Assembly (NCBI GenBank): GCA_963205075.1
Contig: CAUJIU010000028.1
Span: 1-63,054, forward strand
Origin: Pseudomonadota bacterium
GTDB lineage: Bacteria > Pseudomonadota > Alphaproteobacteria > Rhodobacterales > Rhodobacteraceae
Direction: 5' to 3'
Length of the DNA stretch: 63,054 nt
The first letter of the stretch is position 1. Each line of letters begins with the position of its first letter. The notes under the pieces were generated by a model. That model was not told the DNA's origin, did no database searches, and saw nothing but the letters and a program-made list of their open reading frames with translations. Below, piece after piece: positions 10,247 through 22,823 of the stretch. Both the position numbers and the translations under genes were made by a program.

Positions 10247-11295
10247 TGTTTTTTGCCTCCGACAATGCCGGGCCGGTCCACCCCAAGGCCATCGAAGCCC
10301 TGTCAGCCGCCAATCAGGGCCACGCCCTGGCCTATGGCGCGGACCCGCTGACCGAAGCGGTGACCGCCCGCATCCGCGACCTGTTCGAGGCGCCGCGCGC
10401 CTCGGTGCATCTGGTGGCGACCGGCACCGCCGCCAACTCGCTGTTGCTGGCCACGCTTACCAGCCCCTGGCAGACGGTCTTTTGCACCAGGATGGCGCAT
10501 ATCAACGAAGACGAATGCAACGCGCCGGAATTCTTCTCCGGCGGGGCCAAGCTGACTCTGGTGGCCGATGACGACGCCCGGATGCGGCCCGAGGCGCTCA
10601 AGGCGGCCATCGAGGGCGAGGAAACCCGCGGCGTCCACGGCCCCCAGCGCGGCCCGGTCTCGATCACCCAGGTGACCGAGCGCGGCACGGTCTACGGGCT
10701 GGACCAGATCCGCGCCATCACCGATGTGGCGCGGCATTACCGGCTGAAGACCCATCTGGACGGCGCGCGCTTTGCCAATGCCATTGTTGCCCTGGGCTGC
10801 TCACCGGCAGAGATGACATGGAAGGCCGGCATCGATGCGGTCAGCTTTGGCGGCACCAAGAACGGCCTGATGGGGGTCGAGGCCTGCATCCTGTTCGAGC
10901 CCGACGCCGCCTGGGAGCTTGAATTGCGCCGCAAGCGCGCGGCGCACCTGTTTTCCAAGCACCGTTACCTGGCCGCGCAGATGCAGGCCTTTCTGACCGA
11001 CAATCTCTGGCGCGACATGGCCACTACCGCCAATGCCCGCAGCGCGCGGCTGGCCCGCGGGCTGGCGGCCGCGCCGCAGGTGCGGATCGATTTCCCGGTC
11101 GAGGCCAACATCATCTTTGCCCATTGGCCGCGCGCCACCCACAAGCGCCTGCAGGACGCCGGGGCCGCCTACTATGTGATGGGCGTCCCGGACGATCAGG
11201 GTGATACGGACGAGCCGCTTCAGGCACGGCTGGTCTGCGACTGGTCGACGACCGAGGCCGAAGTGGACCGCTTCCTGACGATCCTGGCCGGCTAG
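10246..11295 (+). CDS. ltaE: Low-specificity L-threonine aldolase
   Basis: 349 aa from the ATG at 10246. A fold-type I PLP enzyme with LKTHLDGARFANA and the PLP-lysine segment DAVSFGGTKNGLMG. It cleaves L-threonine or allo-threonine to glycine and acetaldehyde, and may also act on beta-hydroxy amino acids. Third gene of ribF-ycgN-ltaE. Its TAG stop overlaps the TAG stop of the opposite-strand isomerase gene in a shared CTAG. Confidence 0.93.
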   Translation: MFFASDNAGPVHPKAIEALSAANQGHALAYGADPLTEAVTARIRDLFEAPRASVHLVATGTAANSLLLATLTSPWQTVFCTRMAHINEDECNAPEFFSGGAKLTLVADDDARMRPEALKAAIEGEETRGVHGPQRGPVSITQVTERGTVYGLDQIRAITDVARHYRLKTHLDGARFANAIVALGCSPAEMTWKAGIDAVSFGGTKNGLMGVEACILFEPDAAWELELRRKRAAHLFSKHRYLAAQMQAFLTDNLWRDMATTANARSARLARGLAAAPQVRIDFPVEANIIFAHWPRATHKRLQDAGAAYYVMGVPDDQGDTDEPLQARLVCDWSTTEAEVDRFLTILAG

Positions 11296-11891
11296 GCGTT
11301 GCGTCCGAGCCAGTGGTCGAGATCGGCGAGCCGGTCCTGGCCCCAGAACCGCTCATCTTTATCGGTGATGTAGAACGGCGCGCCAAAGGCCCCGCGCGCC
11401 ACCGCCTCTTCCAGATTGGCGGCATAGGTCTCGGCCCCGGCCATCATGCCGCGATCGGCCAGCGCCGGGTCAAACCCGGCGGCGCCCAGACAGGCGCGGA
11501 TGACCTCGTCATCGGCGATGTTTCGTTCCTCGGCCCAGACGCAACGGGTGATCGAATGCACCAACTGCCCAAGATCGCCGCCCCCCTCGCGCTGCGCGGC
11601 GATGACCGCGTAGGCGGCAGGGGCGCCGTTGACCGGCCAGAAGGCCGGCTTGAGGTTGAGCGGCAGCCCGGTCTTTTCGGACAGGCGGCGCAGATCCTGG
11701 AGGCGATAGGCGAGCCGGTTGGGGTGCCGCTCGGGCAAGGGCGTGCCGCCGGTGCGCAGAAACAGCGCGCCCAGATCCAGCGGCTTGTAGGTGATCGTCG
11801 CGCCGTGGCGGGCCGCCAGATCCTCGAGCCGGGTGCCGGCGAGGTAGGTGAAGGGCGACATCGTTGCAAAGAAATAATCAATATGCGGCAA
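11292..11891 (-). CDS. DsbA-fold 2-hydroxychromene-2-carboxylate isomerase family protein
   Basis: 199 aa. It starts [20 protein letters not shown], the glutathione S-transferase kappa-like N-terminus in which Ser replaces the redox cysteines (no CxxC). It continues with [16 protein letters not shown] and ends [24 protein letters not shown] isomerases use glutathione in aromatic degradation, but relatives in this clade often have other unknown substrates, and no aromatic catabolism genes are nearby. Divergent from prs. Confidence 0.85.
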   Translation of the reverse strand: MPHIDYFFATMSPFTYLAGTRLEDLAARHGATITYKPLDLGALFLRTGGTPLPERHPNRLAYRLQDLRRLSEKTGLPLNLKPAFWPVNGAPAAYAVIAAQREGGGDLGQLVHSITRCVWAEERNIADDEVIRACLGAAGFDPALADRGMMAGAETYAANLEEAVARGAFGAPFYITDKDERFWGQDRLADLDHWLGRNA

Positions 11892-12013
11892 TTCGATCTC
11901 CGATGTCGGACGTTTCTTTGCCTCACGGTAGCGGTGTGCTAGGCGGTGTCAACGTCACGAATCCCTTGCCGCGCCCTGGATCGGCGGGGATCAAAGCTGA
12001 GGGACCGCCACCC

Positions 12014-13033
12014 ATGCCCACCCGCACCGAACCGAAACTGATCTCCGGTAACGCCAACCGGACGCTGGCAAAAGCCGTGGCGCGGCGGATGTCGCTGCAT
12101 CGCGGACTCAGCCTCAAACTGGTCGAGGCGCGGGTGGAACGGTTCAACGATCAGGAGATATTCGTCGAGGTCTACGACAATGTCCGGGGCGAGGACATGT
12201 TCATCATCCAGCCGACCTCGAACCCGGCCAATGACAACCTGATGGAACTGCTGATCATCGCCGATGCGCTGCGCCGGTCGTCCGCCGCGCGCATCACCGC
12301 GGTGATCCCCTATTTCGGCTATGCGCGTCAGGACCGGCGCACCAAGGCGCGCACGCCCATCTCGGCCAAGCTGGTGGCGAACCTGATCGCCCAGTCCGGG
12401 ATCGAGCGGGTGCTGACCATGGATCTGCATGCCGCGCAGATCCAGGGCTTTTTTGACATTCCGGTCGACAACCTCTATGCCGCGCCGGTCTTTGCCCTTG
12501 ATATCAAACACCATTTCAAGGGCAAGATGGACAACCTCATGGTGGTCTCGCCCGATGTGGGCGGCGTGGGGCGGGCGCGCGAACTGGCCCAGCGCATCGG
12601 CGCGCCGCTCGCCATCGTCGACAAGCGGCGCGAGAAGGCCGGCGAGGTCGCCGAGATGACGGTGATCGGCGATGTCAGCGGCAAGGCCTGCATCATCGTC
12701 GATGACATCTGCGACACCGCCGGGACGCTCTGCAAGGCCGCCGAGGTGCTGATCCAGAACGGCGCGGTCGAGGTTCACAGCTACATCACCCATGGCGTGC
12801 TTTCCGGCCCGGCGGTCGAGCGGGTCACCAAATCGGTGATGAAATCGCTGGTGGTGACGGATTCGATCGAGGCCACGGCGGCGGTCAAGAACTGCAAGAA
12901 CATCCGCATCGTGCCGACCGCGCCGATGTTTGCCCAGGCCATCCTGAACATCTGGAGCGGCAATTCGGTCTCATCGCTGTTCGACCCCGAGACCCTGATC
13001 CCGATCTACGAGGGCATGTATTCGGACCTCTGA
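12014..13033 (+). CDS. prs: Ribose-phosphate pyrophosphokinase
   Basis: 339 aa from the ATG at 12014, with GAGGGA upstream. The frame is open further 5', but homology begins at [20 protein letters not shown]. It contains [17 protein letters not shown] and the PRPP-binding [13 protein letters not shown]. It makes PRPP from ribose 5-phosphate and ATP for nucleotide, His and Trp synthesis. About 20-25 residues longer than most bacterial Prs, which I believe is usual in this family of bacteria. The stop codon forms half of a 10-base palindrome with the next gene's stop. Confidence 0.96.
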   Translation: MPTRTEPKLISGNANRTLAKAVARRMSLHRGLSLKLVEARVERFNDQEIFVEVYDNVRGEDMFIIQPTSNPANDNLMELLIIADALRRSSAARITAVIPYFGYARQDRRTKARTPISAKLVANLIAQSGIERVLTMDLHAAQIQGFFDIPVDNLYAAPVFALDIKHHFKGKMDNLMVVSPDVGGVGRARELAQRIGAPLAIVDKRREKAGEVAEMTVIGDVSGKACIIVDDICDTAGTLCKAAEVLIQNGAVEVHSYITHGVLSGPAVERVTKSVMKSLVVTDSIEATAAVKNCKNIRIVPTAPMFAQAILNIWSGNSVSSLFDPETLIPIYEGMYSDL

Positions 13034-13037
13034 GCGC

Positions 13038-13385
13038 TCAGACGTCCCACAGCTCGTCATCGGGCAATTCGCCGAATGCCAGCCAGCCGACCCGCACCCG
13101 CGCCACCTTGCTGTCGCCCCAGGTGCGGAACACCACCGCGAAACTGTCGGTGGTGACTGACTCGGCGGCCACATCGACCCGCATGTTGGCGGCGTTCGAC
13201 ATGTCCCACATCGACAGATCGACCTTGACCACCGGAACCGAGGCAAAGCTGGTCGAGAACTCGACCAATGCCCTTATCATCCGCGGGCCTTCGCCGGTCC
13301 ACATCTCGCCGTCATGTTCAAAATCGGAAAACAGGACGATTTCGCCCTGATCGACTCCCATGACGCTGGATCGGAACCGTTTCAT
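13038..13385 (-). CDS. H-type lectin domain protein
   Basis: 115 aa from the ATG at 13385; the ATG at 13361 (MGVDQGEIVLF) is an alternative. Nearly the whole protein matches the H-type lectin pattern: IVLFSDFEHDGEMWTGEG, then VVKVDLSMWDMSNAANMR, then FAVVFRTWGDSKVARVRVGW. H-type lectins bind N-acetylgalactosamine-type sugars in animals and slime moulds; bacterial versions are poorly studied. No signal peptide is visible. It lies just after the atp operon terminator on the same strand. Confidence 0.75.
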   Translation of the reverse strand: MKRFRSSVMGVDQGEIVLFSDFEHDGEMWTGEGPRMIRALVEFSTSFASVPVVKVDLSMWDMSNAANMRVDVAAESVTTDSFAVVFRTWGDSKVARVRVGWLAFGELPDDELWDV

Positions 13386-13455
13386 CTCACCGCACTGCGC
13401 AATTCGCCTACCCGCTATGCGGGAACTTTGCCAAAAATGCGATGCCAAAATGGCA

Positions 13456-13480
13456 AATGGGCCCCGTTTCGGGGCCCATT
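13456..13480 (-). terminator. Rho-independent terminator of the atp operon
   Basis: A perfect 11-bp stem (13456-13466 with 13470-13480) with a 3-base loop lies 24 bases downstream of atpC. On the minus strand it is followed by TGCCATTTTGGC rather than a pure T-run, and a second inverted repeat of TTTGCCA/TGGCAAA surrounds that part. Confidence 0.7.
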
Positions 13481-13503
13481 ACCATCAATTCACGATCTTG
13501 AGG

Positions 13504-13935
13504 TCAGGCGCGCGCGGCGATGCCAAGCTGCACGCCAACCGCCACCAGGTCGGCCACGGCCTTGGCCGCGGCATCGACCGGACCGGTGCCGGTCTTGGCC
13601 GCAGCGCCCTGCGCATGGGTCAGCGCCGCCTTGGCGCTGGTCACCATGCCGTCAAGCACGTCCTGGGTCACTTCGGCGCGCGGCAGGGCCTGCTCGGCCA
13701 GAACCGAAATGCCCGCGGCCCCGATCTCGGCGAAACCGCCGAAGACCACGTAGTCATCGGCCGATCCGCCATGCACCACACGCAGCAGGCCGGGCCGCAG
13801 GGTGGTGATCGTCGGGGCGTGACCCGCCATCGCGGTCATGTCACCGTCGGCGCCGGGGATCTGGACTTCGGTCGCCTGAACGGAGGCAAGCCGCCGTTCG
13901 GGGGACACCAGGTCAAACTGCACGGTCTCAGCCAT
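13504..13935 (-). CDS. atpC: ATP synthase F1 epsilon subunit
   Basis: 143 aa. Typical N-terminal beta-sandwich: [32 protein letters not shown], with [11 protein letters not shown] further on. It forms the central stalk foot with gamma and can inhibit ATP hydrolysis. The C-terminal part is Ala-rich and short of a canonical helical hairpin, as in other alphaproteobacteria. Last gene of atpHAGDC, 9 bases after atpD. Confidence 0.95.
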   Translation of the reverse strand: MAETVQFDLVSPERRLASVQATEVQIPGADGDMTAMAGHAPTITTLRPGLLRVVHGGSADDYVVFGGFAEIGAAGISVLAEQALPRAEVTQDVLDGMVTSAKAALTHAQGAAAKTGTGPVDAAAKAVADLVAVGVQLGIAARA

Positions 13936-13944
13936 GTCGACTCC

Positions 13945-15387
<1,443 letters not shown>

Positions 15388-16257
15388 TTAGAGCGCCTCG
15401 GCGCCCGAAATGATTTCGATAAGCTCGTTGGTGATGACGGCCTGACGGGTCCGGTTGAACTGGATCGTCAGTCGGTCGATCATGTCGCCGGCGTTGCGCG
15501 TCGCGTTGTCCATCGCGCTCATCCGGGCACCCTGCTCGGAGGCGCCGTTTTCCAGCAGCGCCGCGAAGATCTGGGTGGCCACCGCGCGCGGCAGCAGATC
15601 GGCCAGGATTTCTTCCTCGCCGGGTTCGTAGTCGTAGATCGGCCCGGCGTCCTGATCGGCGTCGAAGGCCGCGGGAATGATCTGCTGGGCGGTCGGAACC
15701 TGGCTGATCACCGACTGGAAGCGGTTGAAGAAGATCGTCGCCACGTCGAACTCGCCGGCGTCAAACCGGCCCAGAATGTCGAGCGCGACCGATTGCGCGT
15801 CGGCATAGCCGATGCGCTTGATCGCCCCCATGTCGACATGGCCGACCAGATGGCTGTTCCAGTCGCGGCGCAGCTGCTCGCGGCCCTTCTTGCCGACCGT
15901 CAGGATCTTGACGGTCTTGCCTTCCTTGATCAGGCGGCCGGCCTCGGCGCGGGCCAGCTTGACGATGCTCGAGTTGAAGCCACCGCAAAGGCCGCGCTCG
16001 GCGGTCATGACGACCAGCAGATGCGTCGTGTCGCTGCCGGTGCCCTTGAGCAGCCGCGGCGCCGAATCCGATCCGCCGACCGAGGCGGCAAGCCCCGCCA
16101 GCACGGCGTTGAACCGCTCGGTATAGGGGCGCGACTGCTCGGCGGCATCCTGCGCCCGCCGCAACTTGGCGGCGGCCACCATCTGCATGGCCTTGGTGAT
16201 CTTGCGGGTCGATTTGACCGACGCGATCCGGTTTTTCAGGTCCTTAAGACTGGGCAC
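15388..16257 (-). CDS. atpG: ATP synthase F1 gamma subunit
   Basis: 289 aa. It begins [20 protein letters not shown] and ends with [19 protein letters not shown], the conserved coiled-coil ends of the rotating shaft. The central segment [16 protein letters not shown] is the family signature. Located between atpA and atpD in the operon. Confidence 0.97.
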   Translation of the reverse strand: MPSLKDLKNRIASVKSTRKITKAMQMVAAAKLRRAQDAAEQSRPYTERFNAVLAGLAASVGGSDSAPRLLKGTGSDTTHLLVVMTAERGLCGGFNSSIVKLARAEAGRLIKEGKTVKILTVGKKGREQLRRDWNSHLVGHVDMGAIKRIGYADAQSVALDILGRFDAGEFDVATIFFNRFQSVISQVPTAQQIIPAAFDADQDAGPIYDYEPGEEEILADLLPRAVATQIFAALLENGASEQGARMSAMDNATRNAGDMIDRLTIQFNRTRQAVITNELIEIISGAEAL

Positions 16258-16285
16258 AGCCGTCGTCTCCTTTGTTCAAAGCGGA

Positions 16286-17823
<1,538 letters not shown>

Positions 17824-17824
<1 letters not shown>

Positions 17825-18384
17825 TATCCGACCTCTTTCATGGTGTTCTGGAGGGCCTCGAGCTTGGAGCGGATCGAGGTATCGATCATCTTCGAGCCCA
17901 CTTTTACGACAAGACCGCCGATGAGCGTGTCATCGACGGTCGCATTGATGATTACGGTCTTGCCAATGGTCGCCTTCAGCGACTTGGCGAGTTTTTCGGA
18001 CTGGGCCTTGGTCAGCGCCTTGGCCGAATGCACATCGGCGGTCACTTCGCCCTTTTCCGCGGCGATGCGTGCGCGCAGCGCGGTCAGCAGTTGCGGCAGC
18101 ACGAACAGGCGCCGCTTGGACGCCATCAGGGCCAGCCCGTTGGCAAAGGTTTCCGACAGGCCCAGCTTGGCGGCGACGGCGCCGACGGCCTTGGCCTGCT
18201 GCGCGCGGCTGTAGACCGGCGACCTGATCAGGTCTCCCAGGTCGGCGCTGGCGGCCAGCGCGTCGCCGAGCGCGCCGATGTCGGTTTCAAGTGCCTTGAT
18301 TGCCTTGCCTTCCCTGGCAAGGTCAAAGATCGCGGTGGCATAGCGGTTGGCAATGCCGGCTGAGATCGATGCTGGTTCGGACAC
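17824..18384 (-). CDS. atpH: ATP synthase F1 delta subunit
   Basis: 186 aa from the GTG at 18384 ([20 protein letters not shown]), chosen because GGAAGGG lies just upstream and homology begins here. An upstream in-frame ATG at 18453 would add 23 basic residues unlike the family. The C-terminal [19 protein letters not shown] is the family signature. Delta links F1 to the peripheral stalk. First gene of the operon. Confidence 0.93.
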
Positions 18385-18488
18385 GTCCACCCTTCCGATG
18401 TCTTTGGCCCGGGCCCTGGCCCCGTTGCGGGTGATCAGGCGGGCGGCTTTCATGCCACCCGGTCAGGGACGGCTTCAAAATCAGGTGG

Positions 18489-18517
18489 GATGTAGCAGAG
18501 CATATCCCATGGGGCAA
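18489..18517 (-). promoter_or_regulatory. Candidate promoter of atpHAGDC
   Basis: On the minus strand TTGCCC (18512-18517) and TACATC (18489-18494) are separated by 17 bases, ending about 105 bases upstream of the atpH start. The match to sigma-70 hexamers is fair. Position between the methyltransferase gene and atpH, same strand, makes it the best candidate in the gap. Confidence 0.4.
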
Positions 18518-18613
18518 CCGCCTAAGAACGAGAATCCGGCCCCTATTTTGCTAGGTTTCGGGGCCTTGTGGCCGGGTGCGACTCTTTGCGCCATCGCCGG
18601 GCGCGATTGCCAC

Positions 18614-19432
18614 TCAGCGCTTGATGCGGTGGATTCGCCCCGGTGGCTCCGCAACCCGAACCCTTTGGGGGTCGCCGCCCAGCCTCGGCGCCGGCTGCGG
18701 CTCGGGCGCGGCCAGCCCTTCCAGCACCCGCAGGGGGCGGCGCACCCGTTCGGTCAGGCCGGTCCGGTTGGTGGCGTTGACCTGCTTGGTGGCCTCGACC
18801 AGCAGCACCCCGCCGGCCGCAAACACCGGCAGATGCCGCCCGCCGGACTCCAGCAGGCCAGCGATGCGCCGCCACAGCTTGCGGCTCGAGGGCGGCTGGT
18901 AGAGCGTGGACATCGCGGTTTCGGGCACGAAGCGGTGCTTGCGCAGCTGCGCCTCGAGCTGGCTCAGCGAATAGGGGCGGCCATAGCCGAAGGGCGTGCG
19001 GTCGTTGCGCGACCACAAACCCGCCCGGTTGGGCACGATGAACACCGCCCGCCCGCCCGGCCCCAGCACCCGCCAGGCCTCGTCCAGCACTTCGGAGGGG
19101 TTCTCGGACGATTCCAGCCCGTGCAGCAGCACCAGCTTGTCGACCTGACCGGCCTCGATGGGCCAGAGGGCTTCCTCGCACAGGACGCTGACATTGGGCC
19201 CGCCCGGCGGCCAGGGCATCACCCCCTGCGGCCCCGGCATCAGCGCGATCACCCGGCGCGCATCGGCCAGAAATGGCCGCAACAGCGGCGCGGCAAAGCC
19301 GAAACCCACGACCGTCTGGCCCTTGGCCTCGGGCCACAGCTCCACCAGCTGATCGCGGATGACCTTCTGCGCCGCCCGCCCGATCGGGCTGCGATAGTAG
19401 AAATTCCGCAGATCGAGGACATCAAGATGCAT
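18614..19432 (-). CDS. Class I SAM-dependent methyltransferase
   Basis: 272 aa. Starts [20 protein letters not shown]. The glycine-rich SAM loop is weak ([14 protein letters not shown]) but the later [28 protein letters not shown] and [12 protein letters not shown] are typical of a Methyltransf_11 domain. Substrate unknown. The C-terminal 40 residues are Pro/Arg-rich and probably disordered. Divergent from gloB; that pairing hints at but does not prove a shared role. Confidence 0.82.
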   Translation of the reverse strand: MHLDVLDLRNFYYRSPIGRAAQKVIRDQLVELWPEAKGQTVVGFGFAAPLLRPFLADARRVIALMPGPQGVMPWPPGGPNVSVLCEEALWPIEAGQVDKLVLLHGLESSENPSEVLDEAWRVLGPGGRAVFIVPNRAGLWSRNDRTPFGYGRPYSLSQLEAQLRKHRFVPETAMSTLYQPPSSRKLWRRIAGLLESGGRHLPVFAAGGVLLVEATKQVNATNRTGLTERVRRPLRVLEGLAAPEPQPAPRLGGDPQRVRVAEPPGRIHRIKR

Positions 19433-19494
19433 TGCGGAGCGCCGTCAGTTAGACAAGTCTGGTGAAAACCATAGCAGCCAAGAGTGAACTTGCC

Positions 19495-20277
19495 ATGCCC
19501 AACGAACCGTCGCCCCTGCTTCTCGTGACCGTTCCATGCCGCACGGACAACTATGCGTTCCTGCTGCACAACAGCGAAACCGGCCAGACCGCGCTCTTTG
19601 ACGCGCCCGATGCCGGGCCGGTCGCCGCCGAGCTGGACCGGCGCGGCTGGACCCTGACCGACATCGCGCTGACCCATCATCATGGCGACCATGTCGAGGG
19701 CGTGGCCAGCCTGCGCGCGGCCTCCGGGGCACAGGTGATCGGCGCCAAGGCCGACAGTCACCGCCTGCCGCCGCTGGATCTGGCGGTTTCGGATGGCGAC
19801 AGCTTCACGCTCTGCGGCACGCAGGCGCGGGTGATCGCGGTGCCCGGCCATACCCTGGGCCATATTGCCTATCACGTTCCGGCGGCGCATGCCGCCTTTG
19901 CCGGCGACACGCTGATGGCCATGGGCTGCGGGCGGCTGTTCGAGGGCACGGCCGAGCAGATGTGGGACAGCCTGTGCAAGCTGCGCGCGCTGCCGCCCGA
20001 AACCCTGATCTGCTCCGGCCACGAATACACCCAGTCCAACGGCCGCTTCGCGCTCAGCGTCGAGCCCGGCAACGCCGACCTTGCCGCCCGCATCCAGCGG
20101 GTTGCCGACCAGCGCGAGCGCGGCGAGGCGACGATTCCCTCGCTGCTGGCCGACGAATTGCGCACCAACCCGTTCCTGCGGGCCGACGTTGCGTCATTTC
20201 AGGCCGCGGTCGGCCTCAGCGGCGAGCCTGCGGCGGCGGTGTTTGCGCATGTCAGAAAGCTCAAGGATCACTTCTGA
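19495..20277 (+). CDS. gloB: Hydroxyacylglutathione hydrolase (glyoxalase II)
   Basis: 260 aa from the ATG at 19495, close to the usual 255. The metallo-beta-lactamase motif THHHGDHV is at residues 60-67, with VPGHTLGHIAYH, FAGDTLMAMGCGRLFEG and SGHEYTQSN further on, matching GloB. It hydrolyses S-lactoylglutathione to lactate and glutathione, finishing methylglyoxal detoxification. An upstream GTG at 19462 is possible but less likely. Confidence 0.95.
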   Translation: MPNEPSPLLLVTVPCRTDNYAFLLHNSETGQTALFDAPDAGPVAAELDRRGWTLTDIALTHHHGDHVEGVASLRAASGAQVIGAKADSHRLPPLDLAVSDGDSFTLCGTQARVIAVPGHTLGHIAYHVPAAHAAFAGDTLMAMGCGRLFEGTAEQMWDSLCKLRALPPETLICSGHEYTQSNGRFALSVEPGNADLAARIQRVADQRERGEATIPSLLADELRTNPFLRADVASFQAAVGLSGEPAAAVFAHVRKLKDHF

Positions 20278-20439
20278 GCGGGCGTTCAGCTGAGTCTTCA
20301 CGGCATCGAACGCGAATTGTGAAAGAAATAAACGAAAATAGCCCTTGAAGGTTCGGCGATAAAACCGAACTTTAAAGGTATGAGGCCACGGTTCGGACGG
20401 GGCCATTCCCTCCCGAGCCTGATGAAAGGAGCACAAAAC

Positions 20440-22767
20440 GTGCCGTCATTTTCAACGACGCTGGAACAGTCCATTCACGCAGCACTGGCTCTGGCCAATG
20501 CGCGCCGCCACGAGCTGGCAACGCTCGAACATCTGCTGCTCGCCCTGACCGACGAGCCGGACGCCGCCCGGGTCATGCGCGCCTGCTCGGTCAACCTGGC
20601 CGAGCTGCGCCAGTCGCTGGAGGAGTTCATCGCCGATGACCTCTCGACGCTGATCACCGATGTCGAGGGCTCCGAGGCCGTGCCGACAGCCGCTTTCCAG
20701 CGGGTGATCCAGCGCGCGGCGATCCATGTCCAGTCCTCTGGCCGCACCGAGGTCACCGGCGCCAACGTGCTGGTCGCCATCTTTGCCGAGCGCGAATCCA
20801 ATGCCGCCTATTTCCTGCAGGAGCAGGACATGACCCGCTACGACGCGGTCAACTTCATCGCCCATGGGGTTGCCAAGGATCCGGCATTCGGCGAAAGCCG
20901 CCCGGTGACCGGCGCCTCCCAGAACGAGGATGAGGCCCAGCCGGTGACCGAAGGCGAGGCCAAGGAAAGCGCGCTGGCCAAGTATTGCATCGATCTGAAC
21001 GCCAAGTCGCGCAAGGGCGAGGTCGATCCGCTGATCGGCCGCGAACAGGAGGTCGAGCGCTGCATCCAGGTGCTCTGCCGCCGGCGCAAGAACAACCCGC
21101 TGCTGGTGGGCGACCCCGGCGTGGGCAAGACCGCCATCGCCGAGGGCCTGGCCTGGAAGATCGTCAACGGCGAAGTGCCCGAGGTGCTTTCGGGGGCGAC
21201 GATCTATTCGCTCGACATGGGCGCGCTTCTGGCCGGCACCCGCTACCGGGGCGATTTCGAGGAGCGGCTCAAGGCGGTGGTCAACGAGCTTGAGGACCAT
21301 CCCGACGCGGTGCTGTTCATCGACGAGATCCACACCGTCATCGGCGCCGGGGCCACCTCCGGCGGGGCGATGGATGCCTCCAACCTGCTCAAGCCGGCCT
21401 TGCAGGGCGGCAAGCTGCGCTGCATGGGCTCGACCACCTACAAGGAGTTCCGCCAGCATTTCGAAAAGGACCGCGCGCTGGCGCGGCGCTTCCAGAAGAT
21501 CGACGTCAACGAGCCTACGGTTGAAGATTCGGTCAAGATCCTCAAGGGTCTCAAGCCCTATTTCGAGGACCACCACAACATCAAGTATACCTCCGACGCG
21601 ATCCGCGCCGCGGTCGAGCTTTCGGCCCGCTACATCAATGACCGCAAGCTGCCCGACAAGGCCATCGACGTGATCGACGAGGCCGGCGCGGCCCAGCATC
21701 TGGTGACCGAGAGCAAGCGGCGCAAGACCATCGGCATCAAGGAGATCGAGGCGGTGGTGGCCAAGATTGCCCGCATTCCGCCCAAGAACGTCTCCAAGGA
21801 CGATGCCGAGGTGCTCAAGGATCTCGAGGTCAGCCTCAAGCGCGTGGTCTTTGGCCAGGACCAGGCCATCGTGGCGCTGTCATCGGCGATCAAGCTGGCC
21901 CGCGCCGGCTTGCGCGAGCCGGAAAAGCCCATCGGCAACTACCTGTTCGCCGGGCCCACCGGCGTCGGCAAGACCGAGGTGGCCAAGCAGCTTGCCGATA
22001 CGCTCGGCGTCGAATTGCTGCGCTTCGACATGTCGGAATACATGGAAAAGCACGCCGTCAGCCGCCTGATCGGCGCCCCGCCCGGCTATGTCGGCTTTGA
22101 CCAGGGCGGCATGCTGACCGATGGCGTCGACCAGCACCCGCATTGCGTGCTGCTGCTGGACGAGATGGAAAAGGCCCATCCCGATGTCTACAACATCCTG
22201 TTGCAGGTCATGGATCACGGCAAGCTGACCGACCATAACGGCCGGACGGTGGATTTCCGCAACGTGATCCTGATCATGACCTCGAATGCCGGCGCGGTAG
22301 AGCAGGCGAAAGAAGCCATCGGCTTTGGCCGCGACCGGCGCGAGGGCGAGGACACCGCCGCCATCGAGCGCACCTTCACGCCCGAGTTCCGCAACCGGCT
22401 GGACGCCGTGATCTCGTTTGCCCCGCTCGGCAGGGAGATCATCGTCAAGGTGGTCGAAAAGTTCGTGCTGCAACTCGAGGCGCAACTCCTGGACCGCAAT
22501 GTCCATATCGAACTCAGCCCCGCCGCCGCGCTCTGGCTGGCGGACAAGGGCTATGACGACAAGATGGGCGCGCGCCCCCTGGCCCGCGTCATTCAGGAAA
22601 ACATCAAGAAGCCGCTGGCCGAGGAATTGCTGTTCGGCAAGCTGACCAAGGGCGGGCTGGTCAAGGTCGGGCTCAAGGACGGCAAGATCGACCTGGTGGT
22701 CGAGGCCCCGGCCCAGCCCCGGCTGACCGGGACCGGCAACAAGCCGCCGCTCTTGACCGCGGACTAG
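20440..22767 (+). CDS. clpA: ATP-dependent Clp protease ATP-binding subunit ClpA
   Basis: 775 aa from the GTG at 20440, preceded by AAAGGAG at good spacing; homology starts at [19 protein letters not shown]. It has an N-terminal Clp_N domain, AAA+ domain 1 with Walker A GDPGVGKT (near residue 224), and AAA+ domain 2 with GPTGVGKTE (near 505) and [13 protein letters not shown]. It unfolds substrates for ClpP. The adaptor gene clpS, often adjacent, is not seen here. Upstream lies an inverted repeat, CGGTT-type arms at 20348-20356 and 20365-20373, of unknown role. Confidence 0.96.
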   Translation: MPSFSTTLEQSIHAALALANARRHELATLEHLLLALTDEPDAARVMRACSVNLAELRQSLEEFIADDLSTLITDVEGSEAVPTAAFQRVIQRAAIHVQSSGRTEVTGANVLVAIFAERESNAAYFLQEQDMTRYDAVNFIAHGVAKDPAFGESRPVTGASQNEDEAQPVTEGEAKESALAKYCIDLNAKSRKGEVDPLIGREQEVERCIQVLCRRRKNNPLLVGDPGVGKTAIAEGLAWKIVNGEVPEVLSGATIYSLDMGALLAGTRYRGDFEERLKAVVNELEDHPDAVLFIDEIHTVIGAGATSGGAMDASNLLKPALQGGKLRCMGSTTYKEFRQHFEKDRALARRFQKIDVNEPTVEDSVKILKGLKPYFEDHHNIKYTSDAIRAAVELSARYINDRKLPDKAIDVIDEAGAAQHLVTESKRRKTIGIKEIEAVVAKIARIPPKNVSKDDAEVLKDLEVSLKRVVFGQDQAIVALSSAIKLARAGLREPEKPIGNYLFAGPTGVGKTEVAKQLADTLGVELLRFDMSEYMEKHAVSRLIGAPPGYVGFDQGGMLTDGVDQHPHCVLLLDEMEKAHPDVYNILLQVMDHGKLTDHNGRTVDFRNVILIMTSNAGAVEQAKEAIGFGRDRREGEDTAAIERTFTPEFRNRLDAVISFAPLGREIIVKVVEKFVLQLEAQLLDRNVHIELSPAAALWLADKGYDDKMGARPLARVIQENIKKPLAEELLFGKLTKGGLVKVGLKDGKIDLVVEAPAQPRLTGTGNKPPLLTAD

Positions 22768-22819
22768 GTCCGCGACCTGAACCAAACCCGGCGCCGGGCC
22801 GTCATGGTCCGGCGCCGGG
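22758..22819. terminator. Two hairpins after clpA, likely bidirectional terminator
   Basis: A perfect 7-bp inverted repeat (22758-22764 with 22768-22774) has the clpA TAG stop as its three-base loop. A second, 11-bp GC stem (22787-22797 with 22809-22819) follows, just before the convergent gene end at 22824. No T-run, so intrinsic termination is uncertain. Confidence 0.5.
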
Positions 22820-22823
22820 CATT

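Noticed and set aside
18539..18565. GGCCCC/GGGGCC hairpin after the methyltransferase gene
   Set aside because: Only six paired bases and no T-run; too weak to call a terminator.
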